From contig NZ_BCRN01000006.1 of NCBI RefSeq assembly GCF_001552615.1, forward strand, positions 293,569 through 357,568: a stretch of 64,000 nt of DNA, written 5' to 3'. Of the stretch, positions 7,179 through 16,008 are shown one piece after another. This stretch comes from Millisia brevis NBRC 105863 (GTDB lineage: Bacteria; Actinomycetota; Actinomycetes; Mycobacteriales; Mycobacteriaceae). The notes under the pieces were generated by a model. That model was not told the DNA's origin and ran no database searches. It saw only the letters and a list, made by a program, of their open reading frames with translations. The position numbers were made by a program, and so were the translations under genes. Within the stretch, counting starts at the first letter, position 1. Each line of letters begins with the position of its first letter.

Positions 7179-9982
7179 CGGACACCCCGATCCTCGACTC
7201 CGATGATCACCGACTCCGAATTGCTTTGTGCGCCTTTATCACTCGGAACACGTTCGCGCCCCAGCAGATTGAACGACGCCAGTACCACCCCGATCACCGC
7301 CAGATAGACGCCGATATCGAAGACCAAGGCGGTCGAGAACGAGTATCCGAGAATATCGGCATGCAGCGGCGTCAGGAAGGATCCCTCCAGGTAGCCGAGG
7401 AGTCCGGTGCCCGTTCCGATCAGGATGCCCGCACCGATCAGCGCCATATGGGGCCACCGGATTCTCGCCTCGTCATCCGACGGAGCGGCCAGATACAGCA
7501 GGGCTACGCCCGATCCACCGACGAGGGCGGCGATGAAGCCACCACCCGGTTCCTGATGACCGCGCCACAACAATACGACCGAGACCGCCACGATGATCGG
7601 CCCGAGCAGACGGCCGACGGTCCTGACAAATACGCTGTTGGCCCGCGGATCGGCCAGCGGCGATCCGGGATCGACGGGCGACGTGCGGCGGGGCGCCAGG
7701 CGCCGGGAGTCCAGCAGGGCCGCCGCCGCCACACCGGCTATGCCCAGCACTGTCAACTCGCCGAGGGTATCCAGGGCCCGGAAGTCCACCAGGATCGTGT
7801 TGACGATGTTGGCACCACCGGTGGTCGTTTCGGCTTCGCCGAGGTAGAACTGCGCGGCGTTCGACGCCTCCCGACGTCCCGTCAATGCCCAGACTCCCAT
7901 CGATGCCGCAATCCCGGAGGCTACTGCGACGCCGATCGAAACCCGCTTCCGCCGGCGCGCCCTCGCACCGGCAGCGCCGTCGATCTCGGAACGTCCGAAG
8001 GTGCGCGGTAGACGGGGCAGCAACAGAACCATCACGCACAGGGTGAGGATTTCGACCAACAACTGGGTCAGGGCGACGTCGACGGCGCCGAGTGAGATGA
8101 ACCACAACGTCATGGCGAAGCCGGCGACTCCGACCACCAGGATCGCGGCGACTCGCGTGCGTGCCAAGACGGCGGCGAGCACACCGACCACCACCAGGAT
8201 CGCCGGAATGACATCGGTGGGCCGGTCCAGTTCACCGGCAACCGGCGGTATACCCGCGTCGACCCGCAGTACTCCGATGACCGCAATCGCGGCAAGCAGC
8301 GCCATGGGGATCGCCAGGTGCCTGCGGGGTGCGTCACTAGCGGTGGGCGCGCCGACCAGCACACCGAATCGGATGATGCCGCCGCGCAGGCGCTCGACGA
8401 TTCCGATACCCGATACCGGCGATCGCAGCGGTAGAACCAGCCGATCGACCCACGAACGCTGCCACACCAGAACCGCACCCGCCGCGATCACGAACGCAGA
8501 GATTCCGAGCGCCGGGTTGAATCCGTGCCAGAGCGCCAGATGGGAGTGTTGCTCCTGTCCGGCCACGACGGTCGAGGCCGCCGACACCGAAGCGTCGAGA
8601 AGGAAGGGGGCGAGGCCGAGCGCGAGGCCGAGGAAGGCCGCGATCATCGGCACCACCCGGGTGGCGATCCCGACCTCGGGGACAATCGTGCCCCGCCCGC
8701 CGAACGCGCCGAAGAGGAGACGACCGGTGTACGCGAAGGTCAGAATCGACGTCAGCGCCGCTCCGACGACCACGATCGGGACCCACGCCCCGGGGGCGTG
8801 CAGAAACGCCTCGAACATCGACTCCTTGCTGACGAACCCGAGCAGCGGCGGCAATCCCGCCATCGACGCGCCGGCGACGATGGTGGCGCCGGCGGTGATC
8901 GGCATCCGCACGCTCATCGCCGACAACTGACGGATGTCGCGCGTGTGGGCGCGGTGGTCGATGATCCCGACCAGCATGAACAGCGCCGCCTTGAACAGGG
9001 CGTGGGCGATCGTGTGCACGAGGGCAGCAGTCAGCGCCGCGGGCGTGCCCACGCCGATCATGACCGTCAACAGCCCGAGCTGACTCATCGTTGAGTAGGC
9101 GAGCAGCCCCTTGAGATCGAAGCGCCGTAGCGCCGACGCCGCGCCCAGCAGCGCGGTCACCAAACCGCAGGTCACCAGCAGGGCGGTCCACACCGGTTCC
9201 CCGGCGAGCACGGGTGAGAACCGCAGCATCAGATAGATTCCGGCCTTGACCATCGCGGCGGCGTGCAGGTAGGCGGACACCGGGCTGATCGCAACCATCG
9301 AATCCGGCAACCAGAACTGGAACGGGAACTGCGCGGATTTGGTGAACGCGGCGATGGCGATCATGACGGCCACCGCCGTCGTGAAGCCCGGATTGTCCTG
9401 CCAGACGGGGTCGGCCAACGCCGTACTGAGGCGGGTCGTACCGGTACCGACGACGATGGTGGCCACCGCACCCAGCAGAACCAGGCCGCCGGCGGCCGTC
9501 ACCAGTAGCGTGCGAACGGCCGGTTTGCGCGCCCGGGAGCCGGGTTGTGCGATGAGGAAGAACGAACACAGCGTCGTCGCTTCCCAGGCGACAAACAGCA
9601 GTACGAGATCATCGGCCAGGACCAGCAGGAGCATCGCGGCCGCGAATGCCGTCATCCCCGGGTAGAACGAACCGGATCGGTCGTCGCGGCCGAGATACCG
9701 CGCCGAATAGGCCAGAACCAGGCCACCGATCACCAACACGAGCATGGCGAAGACGAATGCCAGACCGTCGAGCCGCAGCGCGAAGCTGATGTCGACGGTC
9801 GGTATCCACGGCAACGACTGTTCGATCGGCTCGCCTGCCGAGCGCGCGGTGATGGCCACCAGGACTGCCGCCGCGGCAAAAAGAGGAACGGCGAGCAGCC
9901 AACCCGCGTTACGCCCAAGGAAGCGGACGGCCGGTGCGACACCGATTACGGCCGACAACGCCAAGGCGACCGAAATGAGCAC
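7175..9982 (-). CDS. mnhA: Mrp antiporter subunit A fused to subunit B
   Basis: About 935 residues. The N-terminal 500 form a NuoL-like proton channel (YLGRDDRSGSFYPGM, FPFQFWLPDSMVAISPVSAYLHAAAMVKAGIYL, HTIAHALFKAALFMLVG). The C-terminal part from about residue 790 is an MnhB domain (GPIIVAVSVVLLWRGHQEPGGGFIAAL), so no separate mnhB is needed, as in other actinobacteria. I chose the GTG at 9982 because AGGAGG lies just before it; an in-frame ATG at 10000 has no ribosome-binding site. It is first in the six-gene mnhACDEFG operon, which exports Na+ in exchange for H+ and supports alkali and salt tolerance. Confidence 0.92.
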   Translation of the reverse strand: MLISVALALSAVIGVAPAVRFLGRNAGWLLAVPLFAAAAVLVAITARSAGEPIEQSLPWIPTVDISFALRLDGLAFVFAMLVLVIGGLVLAYSARYLGRDDRSGSFYPGMTAFAAAMLLLVLADDLVLLFVAWEATTLCSFFLIAQPGSRARKPAVRTLLVTAAGGLVLLGAVATIVVGTGTTRLSTALADPVWQDNPGFTTAVAVMIAIAAFTKSAQFPFQFWLPDSMVAISPVSAYLHAAAMVKAGIYLMLRFSPVLAGEPVWTALLVTCGLVTALLGAASALRRFDLKGLLAYSTMSQLGLLTVMIGVGTPAALTAALVHTIAHALFKAALFMLVGIIDHRAHTRDIRQLSAMSVRMPITAGATIVAGASMAGLPPLLGFVSKESMFEAFLHAPGAWVPIVVVGAALTSILTFAYTGRLLFGAFGGRGTIVPEVGIATRVVPMIAAFLGLALGLAPFLLDASVSAASTVVAGQEQHSHLALWHGFNPALGISAFVIAAGAVLVWQRSWVDRLVLPLRSPVSGIGIVERLRGGIIRFGVLVGAPTASDAPRRHLAIPMALLAAIAVIGVLRVDAGIPPVAGELDRPTDVIPAILVVVGVLAAVLARTRVAAILVVGVAGFAMTLWFISLGAVDVALTQLLVEILTLCVMVLLLPRLPRTFGRSEIDGAAGARARRRKRVSIGVAVASGIAASMGVWALTGRREASNAAQFYLGEAETTTGGANIVNTILVDFRALDTLGELTVLGIAGVAAAALLDSRRLAPRRTSPVDPGSPLADPRANSVFVRTVGRLLGPIIVAVSVVLLWRGHQEPGGGFIAALVGGSGVALLYLAAPSDDEARIRWPHMALIGAGILIGTGTGLLGYLEGSFLTPLHADILGYSFSTALVFDIGVYLAVIGVVLASFNLLGRERVPSDKGAQSNSESVIIGVEDRGVR

Positions 9983-10012
9983 TGGTCCTCCTGGTCGCAT
10001 AGCGATAGACGT

Positions 10013-10038
10013 ACGTATGCACCCATTCGTGCATACGT
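10013..10038. promoter_or_regulatory. 10-bp inverted repeat upstream of the mnh operon
   Basis: Perfect arms ACGTATGCAC and GTGCATACGT are separated by six bases and lie about 30 bases before the mnhA start. This is a plausible repressor or activator site, or the leader hairpin, for the antiporter operon. The rest of the 10001-10177 gap holds no gene that I can see. Confidence 0.45.
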
Positions 10039-10177
10039 GCCAACCAGACTTCCCGGCTCACCGAGATGAATTGTGGCTCAGATGGGGGATCCCCGCCAAT
10101 CGACGCTCTGTGATCTCGCGGCCCGGCTCCAGCTCGGCCGCAGCCCGCCGGATGTCGTCCTAGCGCGCTGCGGTCCC

Positions 10178-12013
10178 TCAGTGCACCTCCACGACCGCGG
10201 CACCCGGCGCTTCGGCGTAGAGCTCGCCGATCTGCTCGGTGTACTTCTTGGCGATCGGCCGCCGTCGCAGCTTCATCGTTGGCGTCAGCTCCTCGCCACC
10301 CGGATCCCAGGCGGTCGGCACGATCGTGAATCGCTTGATCTGCTCGACCCGCGACAGCTTGCCGTTGCCCTGGCGAACCGCCGTCGCGACCTCCTCGATG
10401 ACCTCCGGCCGGGCAGCGAGCTCGACGATGTCGGCGTTCGGGATGTTCAGTGCCTTCGCCCGCGCGGCCGCCGCGTCCGGGTCGAGAACGATCAGGGCAC
10501 CGACGTACGGCCTGGCATCGCCGATCGCGACCGCCTGCCCGATCAACGAGGACGCCGCCTTGATCGCGTTCTCGATGTTGGTGGGCGACATGTTCTTTCC
10601 GGACTCATTGATGATGAGTTCCTTCTTCCGATCGATGATCGTGACATTGCCGTCGTCATCGATCGTCGCGATGTCCCCGGTCAACAACCACCCGTCGGCA
10701 TCGAAGGTCTCGGCGGTCTTCTCCGGCTGCTTGCGATAGCCCCGCATCACCACATCACCGCGGATGAGCAGTTCGCCGTCCTGGCCGATCTTGGCCTCAA
10801 CGCCGTGGATCGGCCGACCGACCGTCCCGATCTTCAGGTTGTCGGCGGTGGTCATCGTCGACACACCGGTGGTCTCGGACATGCCCCACACCTCGAGGAC
10901 CGGGACCCCGAGGCCCAGGAAGAACTGCAGCACCTCCGGCGGAATCGCGGCGGCGCCGGAGGCGGCAAACTTGATCTCGTCCATGCCGATAGCGGCCCGC
11001 ACCTTGTGCAGGACCAAGGTGTCGGCGAGTCGGTGTTGCAGGCCACCGAGCGGCCCCGGCGATCGGTGGTCGAGATGCGCCTTGGCTGCGGACGCCCCGA
11101 CCCCCAGCGCCCAGGCGCCGAGGTTCTTCTTGACCGGGCTGGTTTCCTCGGCCAGCTTGGCTTCGATGCCGGCACGGATCTTCTGCCAGACTCGCGGCAC
11201 CCCGAAGAAGAAGGTCGGATGAACGTCGGGCAGAGCGGTTGCGACCTCGCGCGGATCGGATACCGAGGTGATCTGGATGCCCCGCACGATGCTCGCGCCG
11301 TGTGCCGAGACTCGGTCGGCGATATGGGCGGCCGGCAGATAGGAGATGATCCGGTCGTCGAAGCCGACGGTGACGTGCTCCCGCAGCGCCGCGAGCTCGG
11401 CGATCATGTTCCGGTGGGTGATCTCGACACCCTTCGGCGGCCCGGTGGTGCCCGAGGTGTAGATCAGCGTCGCCAGGTCGTCGGGCTCCACCGCCCGCCA
11501 CGAGGCGTCGAAGTCGAAACCCTCGGGGGCGGGGGTGTCCTCGAGCTGCGCGAGGGTCAGCGCCCCGGTCGCGGTGCCGTCGACGACGATCGTGGTGGTC
11601 ACCGCGGTCTGCGCCGCCTGGATGACCGGCAGGAAGACCTGTTCGGTGATGACGACGGTGTTCTCCGCGTTGCCGAACAGATACTCGATCTGGTCGGGCG
11701 AGCTGGTGTTGTACACCGAGAAGGGAACCGCGCCCAGATGCAGGGCGGCGGTGTCGATCAGGTGGAACTCCGGCCGGTTGGTCAGCATGATGCCGACGGT
11801 GTCGCCCCGACCGACCCCGAGAGCTGCCAGTCCGTTCGCGATCGCCCGAACGCGTCGGCCGTACTCGGCCCAGGTGATCTCCCGAATGCCACCGACCGTT
11901 CGCAGGGCCACGGCATCGGGCCGCACGGTGATGGTCTGTTGGAACGCTTCGGGCAGGGTGGCGACCTGCGCTCCGGTCTCGTGGGGGAAGGTGATCCGCG
12001 GGATCCCGGACAT
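10178..12013 (-). CDS. Long-chain fatty acid-CoA ligase (FadD15-like)
   Basis: A 611-residue AMP-forming acyl-CoA synthetase that activates long-chain fatty acids with ATP and CoA. It has the P-loop YTSGTTGPPKGVEITHRNM near 205-223, the adenylate motif VWGMSETTGVST, and the C-terminal hinge GWLLTGDIATIDDDGNVTIIDRKK with Lys in GEELTPTMKLRR near the end. Length and motifs match the mycobacterial FadD15 group. It is a single transcription unit downstream of the TetR gene; the 115-base gap upstream holds no gene. Confidence 0.92.
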   Translation of the reverse strand: MSGIPRITFPHETGAQVATLPEAFQQTITVRPDAVALRTVGGIREITWAEYGRRVRAIANGLAALGVGRGDTVGIMLTNRPEFHLIDTAALHLGAVPFSVYNTSSPDQIEYLFGNAENTVVITEQVFLPVIQAAQTAVTTTIVVDGTATGALTLAQLEDTPAPEGFDFDASWRAVEPDDLATLIYTSGTTGPPKGVEITHRNMIAELAALREHVTVGFDDRIISYLPAAHIADRVSAHGASIVRGIQITSVSDPREVATALPDVHPTFFFGVPRVWQKIRAGIEAKLAEETSPVKKNLGAWALGVGASAAKAHLDHRSPGPLGGLQHRLADTLVLHKVRAAIGMDEIKFAASGAAAIPPEVLQFFLGLGVPVLEVWGMSETTGVSTMTTADNLKIGTVGRPIHGVEAKIGQDGELLIRGDVVMRGYRKQPEKTAETFDADGWLLTGDIATIDDDGNVTIIDRKKELIINESGKNMSPTNIENAIKAASSLIGQAVAIGDARPYVGALIVLDPDAAAARAKALNIPNADIVELAARPEVIEEVATAVRQGNGKLSRVEQIKRFTIVPTAWDPGGEELTPTMKLRRRPIAKKYTEQIGELYAEAPGAAVVEVH

Positions 12014-12128
12014 GACTGCTCCTCACATACGTGTGTTACAGCTCACGTTACCTATGTGATGAAGATCATTGGGGCGTTCCTGACGATTCGGTAATGAAAC
12101 GGTAAAGCCCGACATCGTCGTGGCCGTG

Positions 12129-12701
12129 TCAGTCCCCGGAGGTCGGCGCGGCGGCCGTTTCCTCGTTGCGCACCATGCGGGCGAGGCGTTCGGCGATCTG
12201 CCGGCGCACCGGCGCGGAGAGCTCCTCGTCGGCCAGCGACTCGTAGAGCCACAGACCGTCGGCCGCCAGCCGGGCCACGAACATCTCCAGGTCGTCCTCG
12301 GACATCTCCGCCGAGGTATCCGCCGCCGGAGTCCACCGTTCCATCACGCCCCGCCAGGGCTGATGCATGGTCGGCTGGTTGACCGTCTCGAGAAAGAGCA
12401 ACAGCTCGGCCCGGCTGGCGGCCAGCGGAGCAACCTCCACATAGGCCGCCAGCCGTTCGCGCGGCGTCGTCTCGTCGATCGCGCGCGGCGCGTGCTGCTG
12501 GATGGTCCCCTCCCACTGCTGGGAGAGGTAGTCGTTGAGCGCGTAGAGCAACTCGTCACGACTCGGGAAGTGGTAGAGCAGACCTCCCTTGGTCAGACCC
12601 GCCTCCTCGGCGACCGCCTCGAAGGTCACCGAGGTGACCCCGTTCTGGTCGATCACCCGGAGGGCGGCGTCCAGGATCTCGGTCCGTCTGCTCTTGCGCA
12701 T
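12129..12701 (-). CDS. TetR-family repressor of the MFS exporter
   Basis: A 190-residue TetR-family regulator. The N-terminal helix-turn-helix is clear (ILDAALRVIDQNGVTSVTFEAVAEEAGLTKGGLLYHFPSRDELL, about 9-52), followed by a variable helical ligand domain. It is 30 bases downstream of the MFS exporter gene on the same strand, so it is probably cotranscribed and autoregulated. The long palindrome upstream of the exporter (14261-14290) is its likely operator. The inducer is unknown. Confidence 0.9.
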   Translation of the reverse strand: MRKSRRTEILDAALRVIDQNGVTSVTFEAVAEEAGLTKGGLLYHFPSRDELLYALNDYLSQQWEGTIQQHAPRAIDETTPRERLAAYVEVAPLAASRAELLLFLETVNQPTMHQPWRGVMERWTPAADTSAEMSEDDLEMFVARLAADGLWLYESLADEELSAPVRRQIAERLARMVRNEETAAAPTSGD

Positions 12702-12731
12702 CCCGCACTGTCCCGTCGGTTCGGTGAGCGA

Positions 12732-14231
12732 TCAGTGAACGCTCGCATACTCCCGGGTTACCTCGGAAGTCGCCGGGCGACGACGCAGCAGCACACCGGT
12801 GGCGACCGATGCGGCCACCAGGACGGCGGCGGCGACCGCCATCGCCAGGCTGTAACCGTTGTCGAAGGCCTCCCGGGCCGCGACGACGATCGGCGACTGG
12901 CCACCCTCGGCGAGGATCGTGGTCAACGACTGCCCCTCGACGCCCAACGGCGAGCCGGCCGGCACCCGCAGGGTCGCCGAGTAGACGACGGTCAGCAGGC
13001 TGCCGAGCAGCGCCACCGCCGTCAGCGAACCGAACTCGTAGGAGACCTCCTCCATCGACGAGGCCATACCCGCCCGCGGCGCAGGCGCGTTGCCGACGAT
13101 CGCGATCGAGGCGACCGACATCGTCGCGCCGAGCCCGGCACCGGTCATCAGCAGGCCGCCGACCACCGCGGCCACACTGTCGGTGTGGACCGCGCCGATC
13201 ACCGCGACCACGCCGAGAGCGGCGAAGCCGAGCCCACCGGCGATCAGCGGGAACATCCCGGTGCGGTGGACCACCGCGCCGCCGATCAGCGAGGTCGGCA
13301 GCGAGCCGACCGCGACCAGCGCGACCAGCACACCCGCGTGCAGCGGCGTCATCCCGTCGACCAGCTGGAAACGCTGCGTGGTCAGCAATTCGACGCCGGC
13401 GATGGCGAACATCGCGCCCGCCGCCGCAATCACACCGGCGGTGAAGGCCGGGTTGCGGAACAGACCGAAGTCGAGCAGCGGCTCGGGCAGTCGACGCTGG
13501 CGACGGGCGAAGAGCGTGAAGCCCAGCACCGCCGCGAGGACCGCGCCGCCGATCATCGGCCAGTTCTGCGGGCTGTGCGCGAGCTCCTTGATCGTCAGCA
13601 CCGTGCCGACCAGACCGACCATGATCTGCGCGGACGACACCGCGTCCCAGGACTTGTCGGGATTGCGCACGTTCGGCGGCGCGATGATCGACACCGCGAT
13701 CAGCGCGCCGATGACCACCGGCACGTTGATCAGGAAGATCGAACCCCACCAGAAGTACTCGAGCAGGCCGCCCCCGAGGATCGGGCCGAGCGCTGCGCCG
13801 ACAACGGCGAGGCTGCCCCATACGGCGATCGCGATATTGCGCTCGCGCGGGTCTTCGAAGGTGATCCGGATCAGGGCCAGGGTGGCGGGCATCATCGCGG
13901 CCGCACCGATACCGAGGACCGCGCGACCGGCGATCAACGCCTCGGCGGTCGGGGCGAAGGCCGCGGCCAGCGAGGCGCTGCCGAAGATGACCAGACCCCA
14001 GACGAACATGCGTCGATGGCCGACGCGGTCACCCAGCGTGCCCGAGCCGAGCAGCAGACCGGCCACCACCAACGGGTAGGCATTGATGATCCACAACCCC
14101 TGCGTCGTGGATGCTCCCAACTGCTCGGTGAGCGTGGGAAGAGCGGTATAGAGAACCGAGTTGTCCAGGGCGACCAACAGCAGGCCGATTCCCACCGTCA
14201 CCAACAAGCCCCAGCGGCGGCGCGCCGACAT
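12732..14231 (-). CDS. MFS drug exporter, DHA2 (EmrB/QacA) type
   Basis: A 499-residue transporter with about 14 hydrophobic helices. The DHA2 start motif LLLVALDNSVLYTALPTL is in helix 1, GDRVGHRRMFVWG follows as motif A, and AVLGIGAAAMMPATLALI carries motif C-like glycines. It should exchange protons for hydrophobic drugs or biocides across the inner membrane. The ATG at 14231 sits eight bases after AGGAGG; a GTG directly before it is possible. It is first in a two-gene unit with the TetR gene. Confidence 0.91.
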   Translation of the reverse strand: MSARRRWGLLVTVGIGLLLVALDNSVLYTALPTLTEQLGASTTQGLWIINAYPLVVAGLLLGSGTLGDRVGHRRMFVWGLVIFGSASLAAAFAPTAEALIAGRAVLGIGAAAMMPATLALIRITFEDPRERNIAIAVWGSLAVVGAALGPILGGGLLEYFWWGSIFLINVPVVIGALIAVSIIAPPNVRNPDKSWDAVSSAQIMVGLVGTVLTIKELAHSPQNWPMIGGAVLAAVLGFTLFARRQRRLPEPLLDFGLFRNPAFTAGVIAAAGAMFAIAGVELLTTQRFQLVDGMTPLHAGVLVALVAVGSLPTSLIGGAVVHRTGMFPLIAGGLGFAALGVVAVIGAVHTDSVAAVVGGLLMTGAGLGATMSVASIAIVGNAPAPRAGMASSMEEVSYEFGSLTAVALLGSLLTVVYSATLRVPAGSPLGVEGQSLTTILAEGGQSPIVVAAREAFDNGYSLAMAVAAAVLVAASVATGVLLRRRPATSEVTREYASVH

Positions 14232-14260
14232 CACTGTTACCTCCTTGTTTCACAATCGGC

Positions 14261-14290
14261 CAAACTGTACCATACGTACGGTAAAGTTTG
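14261..14290. promoter_or_regulatory. 30-bp near-perfect palindrome, candidate TetR operator
   Basis: The site is symmetrical about 14275/14276, with core TACGTA flanked by ACC and GGT, then TGTA/TAAA and CAAACT/AGTTTG. Only two of 15 base pairs of symmetry are broken (14267/14284 and 14272/14279). It lies 30 bases upstream of the exporter start, where a repressor would block transcription. Confidence 0.7.
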
Positions 14291-14446
14291 AACCATCCGG
14301 AGCCTCGCCGCGGTGAATCAAATCACTTGCGGGAATGGGAATATCGGCTCGGGAGGGCGCACACGGCATCGCCCCGGCAGCGCCGGTGACCCGGGCCACC
14401 CCGGGGCACCGAGCCGCCCGACCGAGCGCGCCGATACTGCCGTCGG

Positions 14447-14797
14447 TCAGACGATCAGGTCGCGCCAATCGTCGGGTACCGCCCCGGCGGGACCGGGTAC
14501 CGGTTGGTCGATCGGATGGTGCTGCGGAGGCGCCAACTCGACGACATCGCGCGCGTACCGATGCGCCGTGTAGTCCCAGAACCAGTCCTCGCCCGGCTCG
14601 TAGCTGCGGACGATCGGATGGCCGGTGCTCGCGGCGTGGGCACCGGCGTGCTTCGCCGGGGAGCTGTCACAACAGCCGATGTGCCCACATTGCGCGCAGC
14701 GGCGCAGATGGACCCACCACCCGCCGCCGGCCGTACATTCCACACAACCCGGACCACTCGGCGGTATGTGCGGGTCAATCCCGGGAATCGTCGTCAT
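14447..14797 (-). CDS. UBP-type zinc finger protein
   Basis: A 116-residue protein made of one zf-UBP domain. The Cys/His ligands are spaced as in the family: CVECTAGGGWWVHLRRCAQC, then GHIGCCDSSPAKHAGAHAASTGHP. In eukaryotes this fold binds ubiquitin C termini; in actinobacteria the small stand-alone version has no known function. It sits alone between the exporter and sodA. The ATG at 14797 is the natural start. Confidence 0.88.
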   Translation of the reverse strand: MTTIPGIDPHIPPSGPGCVECTAGGGWWVHLRRCAQCGHIGCCDSSPAKHAGAHAASTGHPIVRSYEPGEDWFWDYTAHRYARDVVELAPPQHHPIDQPVPGPAGAVPDDWRDLIV

Positions 14798-14893
14798 GCC
14801 ACTCCCCCTTCGACACCCGCATCATCACACCGTCGCCCGGAACGCTCAACGCTTTTGAAAGCGTGCCGAACGGTCCGTGCCCGGACGACACAA

Positions 14894-14929
14894 CGCGACC
14901 GCCGGGCCTGCGATACCCCGGCGGTCGCG
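14894..14929 (-). terminator. Hairpin after sodA
   Basis: A 13-bp perfect stem (CGCGACCGCCGGG with its complement) and a 10-base loop lie 14 bases after the sodA stop. On the minus strand it is followed by TTGTGTCGT, a weak T-rich stretch, so it is a likely intrinsic terminator. Confidence 0.65.
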
Positions 14930-14942
14930 CGGTCGGTCGGCG

Positions 14943-15548
14943 TCAGTTGCCGCCGACGGCTTCCTTGTAACGACGGCTCACGTCGTCCCAGTTGACGATC
15001 TCCCAGAACGCCTTGATGTAGTCGGCGCGCACGTTGAGGTAGTCGAGGTAGTAGGCGTGCTCCCAGACATCCAGCTGCAGCAGCGGGGTGATGCCCACCG
15101 GAACGTTGGACTGCTGGTCATACAGCTGGAAGACCAGCGGGCGACGGCTCAGCGCGTCCCACCCGAGGATCGCCCAGCCGGAGCCCTGCACACCGAGCGC
15201 GGTGGCGGTGAAATGGTCACGGAAGGTCGCGAACGATCCGAAGTTCTCGTCGAGGGTGACCGCCAGGTCGCCCTCGGGGTTGCCGCCGCCCTCCGGCGAG
15301 AGGTTCTGCCAGAAGACGCTGTGGTTGAGGTGGCCGCCGAGGTTGAATGCCAGATCCTTCTCCAGCTTGTTGACGTTGGCGAAGTCGCCGGAATCCCGCG
15401 CCTCGGCCAACTTGTCGAGAGCCGCATTCGCGCCGGTCACATAGGCCTGATGATGCTTGGAGTGGTGCAGCTCCATGATCTTGCCGGAGATATGCGGCTC
15501 GAGGGCCGCGTAGTCGTAGGGAAGGTCGGGAAGCGTGTAGACGGTCAT
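14943..15548 (-). CDS. sodA: Superoxide dismutase, Mn/Fe family
   Basis: A 201-residue Mn/Fe superoxide dismutase that converts superoxide to hydrogen peroxide and oxygen. Metal ligands are visible: the ELHHSKHH His cluster around 28, His76 in HLNHSVFW, and Asp160/His164 in LDVWEHAYYLDY. Residue 145 (YDQQSN) is Gln, where the M. tuberculosis iron enzyme has His; this favours manganese, though that is inferred. No signal peptide is visible. The ATG at 15548 follows AAAGGA. The gene is divergent from the kdp cluster. Confidence 0.96.
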   Translation of the reverse strand: MTVYTLPDLPYDYAALEPHISGKIMELHHSKHHQAYVTGANAALDKLAEARDSGDFANVNKLEKDLAFNLGGHLNHSVFWQNLSPEGGGNPEGDLAVTLDENFGSFATFRDHFTATALGVQGSGWAILGWDALSRRPLVFQLYDQQSNVPVGITPLLQLDVWEHAYYLDYLNVRADYIKAFWEIVNWDDVSRRYKEAVGGN

Positions 15549-15607
15549 CGCCAAATCCTTTCTGCGCCCGCAGATCACCTGCCCGGGCGCGTATTCGATC
15601 GGTTTGA

Positions 15608-15657
15608 ACACTAAGACCTCGAGTTCACTTGAGGTCAAGGCCGGTGTGACTCACACC
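15608..15657 (-). promoter_or_regulatory. Candidate sodA promoter with palindromes
   Basis: On the minus strand TTGACC (15638-15633) and TAGTGT (15613-15608) are 19 bases apart and could be -35 and -10 boxes. GACCTC and GAGGTC arms (15615-15620, 15631-15636) fall between them. A perfect 7+1+7 palindrome GGTGTGA-C-TCACACC (15643-15657) lies just upstream. Together they suggest a regulated sodA promoter. The remaining gap to 15838 shows nothing else I can name. Confidence 0.4.
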
Positions 15658-15838
15658 ACCGAATCCACTCGGCGCTGGTGACGCCGGTGTCAGCGCACCG
15701 TCGGATTCGAGCCTTTTGCCGTATGGGTTCCGTTAGGACCGGTTCCACCCGGCGATTTCCGGCGTTTGATCGTCCCTTGCGCCCACCGGGGCGTCCGGCG
15801 CCGTTCCTGCGGTGCGGGAGTCGGATGGGAGTTGAAAC

Positions 15839-15922
15839 GTGCTCGACATCGCGTACCTCGTGGGCGTGATCGGCCTATTTGCCGTGGTGGGAGCGGTCGG
15901 CCGGATGGTGGCGAAGCTGTGA
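15839..15922 (+). CDS. Tiny single-helix membrane ORF before kdpF
   Basis: A 27-residue ORF (GTG start, GGGAG ribosome-binding site seven bases before). It encodes one hydrophobic helix, [20 protein letters not shown], followed by the basic end RMVAKL. Its TGA overlaps the kdpF GTG by four bases (15919-15922), so it is translationally coupled to the potassium-ATPase operon. It is not KdpF, which follows separately. I do not know a described function; an accessory helix for the Kdp complex or a leader peptide for kdpF translation are both possible. Confidence 0.65.
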   Translation: MLDIAYLVGVIGLFAVVGAVGRMVAKL

Positions 15923-16008
15923 TCGTCCTCGACCTGGTCGCCGTGGCGCTCGGCCTGGCTGCCCTCGTCTACCTCGTTGTTGCCCTGGTGAAACCGGAGG
16001 CGTTCTGA
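15919..16008 (+). CDS. kdpF: K+-transporting ATPase subunit KdpF
   Basis: A 29-residue single-helix peptide, [18 protein letters not shown] followed by VALVKPEAF. The C-terminal L-x-x-PE-x-F ending is typical of KdpF, the small stabilising subunit of KdpFABC. GTG start at 15919; its stop shares one base with the kdpA ATG (TGATG). Confidence 0.92.
   Translation: MIVLDLVAVALGLAALVYLVVALVKPEAF

Noticed and set aside
15549..15838. c-di-AMP (ydaO) riboswitch upstream of the kdp cluster
   Set aside because: No matching conserved blocks or folding pattern could be seen.
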